Of a stretch of 64,000 bases of DNA, positions 1 to 8,261 are shown one piece after another. The notes below the pieces were generated by a model. That model was not told where the DNA came from and ran no database searches. It was given only the letters and a program-made list of their open reading frames with translations. Location: the NCBI GenBank assembly GCA_028023455.1, contig JAQFVV010000514.1, forward strand, positions 186,001 through 250,000, given 5' to 3'. Each line of letters opens with the position of its first letter. The first letter of the stretch is position 1. The translations under genes were made by a program, and so were the position numbers. This stretch comes from Epiperipatus broadwayi. Its lineage: Eukaryota > Onychophora > Udeonychophora > Euonychophora > Peripatidae.

Positions 1-110
1 AAGTATTGAAATAATCTATAAAAAATATTTATTGAGATAATAAAAAAAACTAAAGAAGAAATTAACTGGATATATATATATGAACTAACTAAAGGAAAAA
101 TAAAAACATA

Positions 111-307
111 ATAAAAACACACAATTACTTCTCTATAAAACTGCTTTAATATTTTAACCAGCAGACTGATACAGTAACGTAACTGTCTGTAATAGTTTAG
201 CGCTTAAATTCTAGAAATAGCCATTTTGTTGTGCTTTCTGATGAAAACCAGTCTGCTGGTTGAAATATTAAAGCAGTTTTATAGAGAAGTAATTGTGTGT
301 TTTTATC
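111..307. repeat. Snapback element, family R3, with hammerhead-like core
   Basis: Arms 111-168 and 250-307 are near-perfect reverse complements of each other, with an ~80-nt spacer. On the plus strand, positions 238-265 read CTGATGA, one A, a 6-bp hairpin (AACCAG, loop TCTG, CTGGTT), then GAAA. That is the order of a hammerhead ribozyme core apart from the extra A before stem II. No coding capacity. The match to ribozymes is an inference; the inverted repeat is seen directly. Confidence 0.8.
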
Positions 308-366
308 ATATATACATAACTTGAGAACTGCCGTGTGTTATATAGTTGATAAGGTATCTATCTGTC

Positions 367-575
367 AAATCTACAATCTGGTTCCATTTCAGGCCTCATG
401 AAATTAGAATTTTTAAATCAATAAAAATATTTTTGAGATAATAATAATTAACAAAATGGAAGTGAAGTCTGATTTAAAATATGCTTAAAAGTATTGTCTC
501 ATTTTATAAACATCTACCTATCCATATCTATAATTTGGAGTTCTAGTTCAGACCTCATGAAATTAGAATTTTTTC
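367..575. repeat. Pair of ~47-bp direct repeats
   Basis: The segments at about 367-413 and 526-575 are diverged direct copies that share TCATGAAATTAGAATTTTT and the sequence before it. The DNA between them is AT-rich and unrecognised. This may be the remnant of a longer repeat; the family is unknown. Confidence 0.55.
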
Positions 576-682
576 CCTCAAGTTATGTTGGGTTTTTTTT
601 TCTGTTCTAGCTATGCAACACATAACTAACATAGTTCACCATTCGGTATTGCTCAGTAAGTGTGCAATCCATTTTTAGTTTA

Positions 683-779
683 TTTTTTCTCATGTGTCAT
701 AGCATCAGCAGGGAAAAGCAAACCCGCCAACCCGGGACAACTGCTTGTAAAGTACTTCTCGCTGACCTAATGCTTGACA
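683..779 (-). repeat. tRNA-derived SINE copy (minus)
   Basis: Read on the minus strand it starts GTCAAGCATT, has a B-box-like segment near GGTTTGC and ends with CTATGACACATGAG plus an A-run. The same consensus occurs about fourteen times in the window, in both orientations. The A-tail marks it as retrotransposed. Diverged copy with small insertions in the middle. Confidence 0.8.
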
Positions 780-814
780 TCCATTTGTAATAAGATGGTA
801 AAGATCCCAGATTA

Positions 815-910
815 GTCGAGCGTTGCGGCCGAGTGGCTAGCACAGCTGCCTTACAAACAGAAGTCCTGGGGTTCGCTTCCTAGCCGATGCTTTGACACAT
901 GGAACAAAAA
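815..910 (+). repeat. tRNA-derived SINE copy with 15-bp target-site duplication
   Basis: Begins GTCGAGCGTTG, contains an A-box-like GCCGAGTGGCTAGCA stretch and a B box (GGGTTCGCTTCC), and ends GACACATGGAACAAAAA. It is flanked by the perfect direct repeat AAAGATCCCAGATTA at 800-814 and 911-925, the footprint of LINE-type target-primed insertion. It sits next to a second SINE in the opposite orientation. Confidence 0.88.
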
Positions 911-925
911 AAAGATCCCAGATTA

Positions 926-1302
926 ATGTCAGTTGGATCAGATGAGTATCCACTTACTAGATGTAAAATAAAAAAGTATATAATTGTATTATGAAGTGGT
1001 CTGCTGGAGAGGTATTATCTTTCTAAATGTCCAGAATTCATAGTTATATCTGTCTTAATGTAAATGTTAAATATAATAGACATTTTAAAAGGAACTGGGG
1101 TGATAAAAGAAAAAAATTTAGCTGAAGAAAAAACTTTAAATATCCCCTTGAGATAAGTAGAAAGCGATATAAAAACTGACGAAGATAACCTGGAATTTTA
1201 TGTACAATCAGGAAAGATTTTTTAATGTCGATCAGTAAGCTAATGCTCAAACTAGCCACTCAAAAACTACTTTGGGAATATGTTTTAATTTAATAAATAT
1301 AG
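926..1302. other. AT-rich non-coding stretch
   Basis: No gene, RNA or repeat recognised. A short minus-strand open frame here is hydrophobic and low in complexity, with no family resemblance. Confidence 0.5.
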
Positions 1303-1400
1303 TTTTTTTTTTCTTATGTCAAATGCATTGATCGGGAAGCGAACCCAGGCCAGTTGCTTGGAAGGCAGCTATGCTAGCCACTAGGCCACCAACGCTTGAC
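1303..1400 (-). repeat. tRNA-derived SINE copy (minus), subtype b
   Basis: On the minus strand: GTCAAGCGTTGGTGGCC..., a middle part with CTTCCAAGCAACTGG in place of the usual CTTACAAGCAGTTGTC, a B-box-like GGTTCGCTTCC and a 3' A-run. The copy at 2911-3004 shares the same middle segment, so the two form a subfamily. Confidence 0.82.
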
Positions 1401-1969
1401 AATATACTTTATTACTAATTGTTATAGCAGTAGTAGCCATAATAGCAGGAAAAATTTAAGCTATGTTATTGGATGGAAGAACCCTACTAGTTGTTCTTAA
1501 TTTAAGAACCGGTTCATATAATCTGCTTTTGTATAATTATTTGTCTAGATTCTTCAGCTTTTATATAATTTTTATTTCTAAATCTTAAAAGCGCACACAT
1601 ACGCAATTTTTTTATGGGAGTAAAATAAAAACTGAATTCAAATTGTTCTATGTCATAACAAACTTTATTCTTGTAATGCTAGATTTATTGAGGAAAATTG
1701 AATGTTTTTGCTAGGCTTGTTAAGGAAAATGAGAGAGAAAAAAAGTACATTTTCTCTAATGACAATTTTATGGATGTGAAAATTTATTCAAATGGTAATA
1801 AAAAAAAAAAAATTGACATCCCTGAAATTATTATCAAAGATAATATGAAATATTTCTAATATAGTGGGTGACTGAGCAAAGATAACCTGAATTATATCTA
1901 CACTGTTTAAATTTGAAAAGTTTATAATTTAATAATCTTTATAAAGATATATGTATATAAATGTAAATC
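1401..1969. other. AT-rich non-coding stretch
   Basis: Contains an A-run near 1799-1812 and a short palindrome at 1493-1509. No gene or known repeat seen. Confidence 0.5.
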
Positions 1970-2155
1970 TTAAACTGGATTCCAAGAGATTGTAAAAGAC
2001 CCAGAAAGAGACCACATGTGAGATGGATGGATGAAATAAGAAAGTGTGCAGGGGTGATGTGAAGAAGAGCAGCTAAAGATCGGAGAAGATGGATTGAACT
2101 TGGAGAGACCATCCTGCAGTGAATTGATAATGGTTGATGATGATGATGATGATAT
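1970..2155 (+). pseudogene. LINE ORF2 extreme C-terminus and 3' tail (family LA)
   Basis: Plus-strand translation with one break gives RIPRDCKRPRKRPHVRWMDEI, then a stretch like RRAAKDRRRWIELGE. This is the RxRGRPxxRWxDxI...AxDRxxWRxLxE signature of the C-terminal end of RTE-like and related non-LTR retrotransposon proteins. The 3' end is a (GAT)n tail at about 2134-2155, as expected for LINEs that end in short tandem repeats. 5'-truncated, non-functional. Three more copies of the family lie at 2385-2640, 54325-54590 and 57000-58460. Confidence 0.75.
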
Positions 2156-2384
2156 ATAAATGTATAGATATATTTCTATCATAAGTAAATTCCTACACTT
2201 CGTAATTAGTTATAATTCATTTTAATTTTAAAAAGCCAGAACTTTCTCTGATCCATAGTGTCTTTACTCCGCTTCAATGTATTTCATTTATGCAAATCAA
2301 ATGTCGCTTTCTAGGTCTTTTACAATATCTTGAAATTCAATTTGAAGCTGCAATAGTTCATCTAATACCAGCACCTGCAGCAAT

Positions 2385-2640
2385 ATGGAACTTGGCTGGA
2401 CATATTATTAGAAGAGATAATAACAGATGAACAATTGAAGTTTTAAATTAGATCCCAATAGATTGCAAAAGTTCTAGAAATTAACCATATAAGAGATGAA
2501 TCAATGAAGTACAGAGGATTTCTCATTGGATATGGAGAAGAAAGGATATAGATCAGAAACAGTGGATTAAATCTGAAAAAAATCTCCATCCTGCAAGCAA
2601 TGTATTGACAATGATTAAAATGATGATGATGATAATAAAA
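2385..2640 (+). pseudogene. LINE 3' end fragment (family LA), degraded
   Basis: Reads like NLAGHIIRRDNNR followed by decayed sequence and a (GAT)n tail near 2619-2632. The AGHIxRRDxxR motif precedes the RW-DE-I region in this LINE family (compare 58225-58330). Several stops and frameshifts; dead copy. Only ~230 bp from the similar fragment at 1970-2155, perhaps a tandem or nested insertion. Confidence 0.65.
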
Positions 2641-2910
2641 TATTGTTATTATTAATTATTATTCTTTTTCTGCATGGTTTTCTTTGGGCATTAGAATTGT
2701 GAATTCAAACTGAAGCCTGAATCGGTCATCATCTATAGAAAATAAAAAGTCTCATGTGGCCTCATGATTCTTGTAATTATAAAACTTTAATTTCTAGCAA
2801 AAAGTCACATGATTTTTAGCATTTGTAATTTATGATACGACTCAAAAGCTAATGAATTTCAAATTTAAATAAAATTACTTTAAAGTCTTCAAATAATTTG
2901 TATTATTATT

Positions 2911-3004
2911 ATTTTTTTATATATCAAAGCATTGACCAGGAAGCGAATCCGGGCCAGCTGCTTGGAAGGCAGTTATGCTAACCGCTAGGCCACCAACGCT
3001 TGAC
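2911..3004 (-). repeat. tRNA-derived SINE copy (minus), subtype b
   Basis: Same consensus as the other SINEs and the same middle variant as 1303-1400 (CTGCTTGGAAGGCAG on the plus strand). T-run on the plus-strand left side equals the A-tail. Confidence 0.82.
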
Positions 3005-3534
3005 AAGAATTTGAGCAAAAAAATTAAGTGAAAGGAAAATTTGCATATATATTGCTACAGAATGGCTTTAAAGTGACATATATATATATATATATGAAAT
3101 ACAATTTATAAAAATTCATTTACTGATTTATTAAAGTGAAGTTTTTGAGATATTTAGATCAGATTAAAGACCTGTAAGCAAAATATTGGTATCAGTTATC
3201 ATTATCTATTTGTATTAATAGGATGACTTAATAATGATGGATTGAAAGAGCTAAGTTATAAATTATATATATTTTATATTTCATATATTATACAAAAATT
3301 CAAGAAAGCAATAATAAATATTAAACAAAATTAACAATAAAGTGCCTTATTAACATTGTGATCTTAATGTGAAGTTTGAGGTTGATGAGCAAAAATTAAT
3401 TTCTTAATATCTGACTCCATGTTGTATAACTCAAATATACTAAAAGAAAATTATATTCCATACTAATATACAATATAGCAATAAAAATTAAATTGCCTGT
3501 TTGGAATTATAGTTTTTTAATAATTTTTATTAAG
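3005..3534. other. AT-rich non-coding stretch
   Basis: A (TA)n run lies at about 3080-3096. No gene or repeat family recognised. Confidence 0.5.
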
Positions 3535-3915
3535 CATTCATTAGGCTAGAGATTGTCTTCTTAATGAGTAATATTTCTGTAGTGCAATTTTCATTTCATT
3601 ACTCTCATGCATGGTAGAGACTGGTTTCTATTTGCTTTTAACACCTTGTGAAATGTAGTCATAAACATATAGCCTAAGACATGTGAAAAAGATATACGAT
3701 CCCAAAATGACAGATATGTGTAAAGGATTGTGATCTGGTTCATCTAATGAGTACTGGCTCAGCTTGAAATCTACATCTTAAGGATCATACTTTTTTTCAC
3801 ATGTCTTTGATCATATGTTTACCATCACACTTCTCTACAAATCAAAAGCAGGTAGAAACTAGTCCCCATTTTGCTTGAGAGTGGTATAATGGAAATTACC
3901 CCACAGAAATACTGA
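3535..3915. repeat. Snapback element, family RC
   Basis: Left arm about 3590-3697 and right arm about 3785-3905 are imperfect reverse complements, each with the ACATGTGAAAAA block and a block like TCTCATGCAT. The loop holds GGATTGTGATCTGG and a GCTCAGCTTGAAAT block. The same family recurs at 39530-39830 and, as a direct tandem, at 49310-50105. No coding capacity. Confidence 0.65.
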
Positions 3916-3958
3916 TTATAGTGTTGTGTTTTCCTGAAGGTTTGTGATGATGGTGTTC

Positions 3959-4168
3959 TAGCTGTATTTTTTATGTTAGACTATTTCCATCATCTAATAT
4001 GTGTGTTGAATGAACCTCTCGAAACGTTGGGCATATACTAACCTGTTTGCTGTGATATTACTAACAGTTGAATGTATTTGGAATATTTAAATAAAAATTA
4101 AACTTTTCTAAAGACATTCAACACACATATTAGATTATGGAAATAGTTCAACATAAAAATACAGCTAT
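3959..4168. repeat. Inverted repeat, ~54-bp arms
   Basis: Arms at about 3959-4014 and 4115-4168 are near-perfect reverse complements (for example CTAATATGTGTGTTGAATG and its complement). The ~100-nt loop contains CTCTCGAAACGTTGGGC, resembling the GAAAC-containing 3' motif typical of PLE tails. Probably another small snapback element. Confidence 0.7.
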
Positions 4169-4342
4169 GACTATAGTGTTCTCTTAAAACTATCTGTTAA
4201 ATTACTGTCATGTGGCATTTCCAAATTATTTAATTTTAATTTTTATATTATTGATTATATAATTTAAAATTCATCAACTGGAGCAATATTTTTTTTCATA
4301 TTTAATGTTAATTTATTTCTCAATTTCACATTAATTCATTCA

Positions 4343-5145
4343 TTCAAATGGGCAAAAAGTTTAAACTTTGTGGCTAATTATTCCAAAGTATAAAATATGC
4401 GCTAAAACGCACAAACACACACAGCTGAAGACAAAAAAAAAAATATTAAAATACAGATATACACAAAACTAAATATTGTCTACGTATGTGGCTAAGCGCT
4501 TTCGAGGGCCAGGGTCCTCATATTCATAGCTATCTTGTAAATAAATAAATTGATTAAGAGCGGTGCAAATTTATGCAAATGAGATAGTTACTATTTCACT
4601 TCCTGGAGATCTTATAACAAAAGTCTTTTCTGTTTATCGGGTTGCTATCTTTAGTGATAAAGTATGGCATCATATTGTGGTGAGATGAGGGCCTCTCTGT
4701 CTACTAGGCTATCCCCACACACATACTCCTATAATAAAGCATTAACAGATGTAGTTTGGTTTTCGTACTGCACCGCAGCTCAGCTGGTCATGATTGCCAA
4801 CCTAAAGATCCAGTGGTTGTTTGTAGAGAGCGGCACATGGCACGATTTCATGAGAAAGATAAAAGCTTACTTTATCGCTAAAGATAGCAACTCGATAAAC
4901 AGAAAAGACTTTTGTTATAAGATCTCCAGGAAATGGAATACGTAACTATCTCATTTGCATAAATTTGCATCGCTCTTAATCAATTTATTTATTTACAAGA
5001 TGGCTATGAATATGAGGACCCAGGCTCTCGAAAGCATTTAGCAACATACGTAGATACCGTTCTTTAGTTTGTGTCTATCTGTATTAATATTTTTTTTTTG
5101 CCTTCAGCTTTGTGTGTTCGTGTGTTTTAGCACATTTTATATTTT
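4343..5145. mobile_element. Snapback built from a PLE 3' end
   Basis: The arms, about 4388-4664 and 4868-5142, are ~275-bp imperfect reverse complements around a ~200-bp centre. Both carry the end of a GIY-YIG reading frame and the same 3' tail with GAAAGC and a TTAGC-type end (plus strand at right, minus strand at left), so the two tails point outward. The candidate target-site duplication ATTAATTCATTCA lies at 4330-4342 and 5146-5158. This is the inverted, tail-out layout known for partial PLE copies. Confidence 0.72.
4664..4945 (+). pseudogene. PLE GIY-YIG endonuclease C-terminal fragment
   Basis: The 93-codon frame is the C-terminal part of a PLE endonuclease domain. It aligns by eye with residues 629-720 of the intact PLE at 8262-10424: YCGEMRASLSTR matches YYGEIRANLNTK, IKAYFIAKDSNSINRKDFC matches VKEAFYIANDINAINRREAC, and both end in a K-x-W motif. 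The catalytic-type Glu of KEA is replaced (KAY), the GIY half is missing and the middle is divergent, so it is not functional. Its right half lies in the right arm of the snapback and the left arm carries the reverse complement of the same code. The Met start is fortuitous. Confidence 0.75.
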
Positions 5146-5158
5146 ATTAATTCATTCA

Positions 5159-5915
5159 ACAAAACTTTCTAAAGTAGATAGGGAATAAAACACATTTCTC
5201 CCTAAGTGTTCAATATTGAGCTCGTTTTTTTTTATATGATAAGATTTATTTCATTTTTAACAATAAAAAATAAATGGTCTTTCTAAAATTGAATTCAGAT
5301 TATTTAGTCTTCCAGAAATATTAGACAAGGATACTATTTTAACTAACAATACAGTCAGACATTTTCCCCATTCTTCATAAATGAATGGGTCAAATTTGCA
5401 GGAATATTTTATTTATTCAATGTAACAACACATTAGTTAAAATTCACCACATCAGTTTTACTTATTTCCAGTGTTAAAGAACACTTGAAGAATTTAACTT
5501 TATCAGAAACTTAAGATATCAGTTTAATTCTGGTTATTATTATTAATTTTTTTTACAATGATTATTTATTATGAATATTATCTATTTAAATTCATGTAGT
5601 TATTTGTGTATGTGCGTGTGTGTGTGTATTTCTTTCCATACACATTTCTTTTGTCAGGTTGCTCAACTAGTAATTGAAGAGTATTTTTGTATTATTTTTA
5701 AATAAATAAATAAATATCTTAATTCTTCTTTTTAATTACAAAGAAAAACTTACACTTTTGATACAAAATGATTTAGAATGTATTACTTCTCATAACTGTC
5801 TAATTTTGATATGCTGTAGTAGTTTTTTGTAAACATTTCTCATTGTTTCGCATTAAATTATGAACATTCGTCACTTTGATAAATTTAGCTTTCGTAATTG
5901 GTAGACAGATTAATG
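5159..5915. other. AT-rich non-coding stretch
   Basis: Holds a short (GT)n run at about 5607-5628. Otherwise nothing recognised. Confidence 0.5.
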
Positions 5916-5928
5916 ACAGTTTTCAGTC

Positions 5929-6040
5929 CTTTTTTTTTTTTTAAGTGTCATAGTATCGGCCGAAACGCGAACCCGCAACCCGGGCAACTGCCTGCAAGTG
6001 CAAGGCAGTCGCACTGACCTCTCGACCACCGATGCAAGAC
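5929..6040 (-). repeat. tRNA-derived SINE copy (minus) with 13-bp target-site duplication
   Basis: Minus-strand SINE with T-run (A-tail) at left and B-box region GGGTTCGCGTTTCGG. Flanking direct repeats ACAGTTTTCAGTC at 5916-5928 and 6041-6053. The middle has a small duplication around the GCAAGTGCAAGGCAG block compared with other copies. Confidence 0.86.
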
Positions 6041-6053
6041 ACAGTTTTCAGTC

Positions 6054-6779
6054 TTTCATATCAGTTTCGTTTCAACAGCGAGTTTTTTTAATGTAGGTAG
6101 CTATGACACCACAAAACCTTGAATTTCATTGATACACTAATAAAACTCAGCCAAGTAAGGTTGCTCTGAAATTAAAGTTAACCATTTCTTTTACTATATT
6201 TTTAAATATTGTTTTACCAGATAAAGGTTTGATAATTTTTTTTTTTTTTTTTTTTATACAACACATTATTTATTGGAATATATTCGGAAGTAAACCAACC
6301 TTCACACATGCGCTGTATTAATATAAATTGATGCATATTCGCCTGTAAGTGAAGATTTAAAACAAGTGAATCCATTTGTCCTTTAAGCTTATTTATAAAT
6401 AAGCCAACCTTTGATTACCGTGCGTTATTCAAGGCTTGAGTTTATTATATGCCTGATTTTGTAAATAATATTGTGAAATAAAATATTTTCTTTAATTGGA
6501 CTTCTATTGCAAATTAGATAAATATCAATAATTGAGAATATTGTATTTTCATTTAATTGCATTGGAAAATGCTTGCAATTTTTATCTTTTGATTAACGAC
6601 TTTTTTTTAAAACAGACTTGGTTACTCTATGAAGATATTTGCATAGAGTGTCATTTGATATTGAAATAGAAAGATGTTTGGTTGCTGTTTTATTGTAATA
6701 CTTATTAACTTTTAAAGTCTGATGTTTTGCATAATGTGGAGTTTAGAAATGAAGAATGGTTATTATATTATATTCGAAA
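6054..6779. other. AT-rich non-coding stretch
   Basis: A T-run lies at 6238-6255. No gene or family recognised. Confidence 0.5.
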
Positions 6780-7795
6780 TTCATGGTGTAGTATGCAACT
6801 GATAATTGTTGATTCAAAATGTATGAATTGTGCAGATGATCAAATAGCAAATTGGTAGATCTCTAGATAGCTAGTAAGAGTTGTTGATTCAAAATATGTG
6901 AATCCTGTGAAGGAGTTTGTCAGTTATTTTATACAATATGATGATCTGACAGCAAATTGGTGCAGCTGATGAAAGTTGTTGATTCCAATATATGTATGCT
7001 GTAGAAGAATTTGTCAGTTATTTTATGTAATATGGTGACCTAACAGCAAATGGGTATTGCTCTAGATAAGCTGGTGAGAGTTGTTGATTTAAAAATATAT
7101 GAATCTGCACAAGAATTTGTCTGTCATTTTATGTGATATGGCGATTGAACAGTAAGTAATTGGTGTTGCTCTAGGCAGCTGGTGAGATTTGTTGATTCAA
7201 AATATATGTATCCAGCAGAGAAATATGTTTGATTATTTTATGGGATATGATGATTGAATAGCAATTTGGGGGGTTGTAGGCAACTGGTAAGAGTTCTTAA
7301 TTCAAAATATATATATCATGCAGAGGAATTTGTCGGTAATTTTATGCACTATGGTGATAGAACATCTACATCTAATTCAGGGTGCTCTAGGCAGCTGGTG
7401 AGAGTTATTGATTCAAAATATATGTATTCTGCAGAGGAATTTTGTCAGTTATTTTATTTGATATGGTGATCGAATAGAACATTGGCAGTGCACTAGGCAA
7501 TTATTGCATGTTGTTGTTTCAAAATAAGTATCCTGCAGAGGAATTTGTCACTTATTTTAGGTGAAATGACGATTGAACAGAAAACTGGCAATGCTCTAGG
7601 CAACTAGTGAGAATTGTCGATTCAAATTATATGTATCCAGCAGAAGAAGGTACCATTTTATGTGATTTGATGATTAAACAGCAAATTGATGGTGCTCTAG
7701 GTAGCTAGTGATAGTTGTTGATTCCAAATATATATATCCTGCAGAGGAATTTGTCGGTTATTAGTTGTTGATTCAAAATATGTGTATCCTGCACA
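6780..7795 (+). repeat. Tandem repeat array, ~105-bp unit, about 10 copies
   Basis: The phrase GTTGTTGATTCAAAATAT recurs with variation at roughly 6805, 6890, 6975, 7080, 7187, 7293, 7402, 7511, 7617, 7718 and 7765. Each is followed by a CTGCAGAGGAATTTGTC-like block, an ATTTTATGTGATATGGTGA-like block and a GCTCTAGGCAGCTGGTGAG-like block. Units are diverged, and the last interval is much shorter. A few short open frames in it are by-products of the periodicity. Minisatellite or small satellite; no function visible. Confidence 0.88.
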
Positions 7796-7799
7796 AGAA

Positions 7800-8169
7800 T
7801 AAAGAATGTTGCAAGAGTTGTGATTAGAAGTTTGTATCACTCAACTGCTTAATGTAAAAAGCTGCTAAAACCTGTTTATTTGTAATAAGAAAAAGTGTTT
7901 ATTTTAAATAATAGCTTTATTTCATAGCAACTAATAATAGCTTTATTTATTTAAATATTTATACTTTGTAAGTACAAAGTATATAAAGCACAGAGGTTTA
8001 GGCTTGTCATTATTTTCATTGAAAGTAAAATCCAAGTGGCAAAAAACAATCATGGTATTCTAATAATAACTTTCGATTTATTTATTTATTTTTAATTATA
8101 AGTATGCGACTTTTTTTTTTTTTCGCATTAAATAGTGAAGCTATAATTTTACTCTAATTTATAATAGCT
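7800..8169. other. Non-coding stretch beyond the PLE 3' end
   Basis: AT-rich, with a T-run at 8110-8122. It may contain the true 3' boundary of the minus-strand PLE, but I cannot place it. Confidence 0.45.
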
Positions 8170-8171
8170 TT

Positions 8172-8214
8172 GCTAAGCGCTTTCGAGATTTCATGTTTGA
8201 ATCTCATACTCATA
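8172..8214 (-). promoter_or_regulatory. PLE 3' UTR hairpin-GAAA motif
   Basis: On the minus strand, starting about 50 nt after the PLE stop codon: TATGAGTAT, a hairpin with 6-bp stem (GAGATT at 8185-8190 paired with AATCTC at 8200-8205), GAAA (8181-8184), then GCGCTTAGC. The same tail recurs at 4491-4530, 5000-5046 and 13729-13775. Position and layout match the hammerhead-like element reported in PLE terminal repeats, but the 5' CUGANGA half is not clean here. Confidence 0.55.
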
Positions 8215-8261
8215 GCTTTGTAACTAACGGTTGTTATGATTATGCAAATGCGTTTGAATTT

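Noticed and set aside
815-910. Possible functional tRNA genes at the SINE loci
   Set aside because: The A and B boxes are present, but the cloverleaf arms do not close and an A-tail and target-site duplication follow. They are SINEs.
3959-4168. Hammerhead core around CTCTCGAAACGTTGG at 4018
   Set aside because: GAAAC is present, but I could not find a CUGANGA with a paired stem II upstream at a suitable distance.
7254-7469. 71-codon plus-strand open frame
   Set aside because: It lies wholly within the ~105-bp tandem array and its protein repeats with the array; not a gene.
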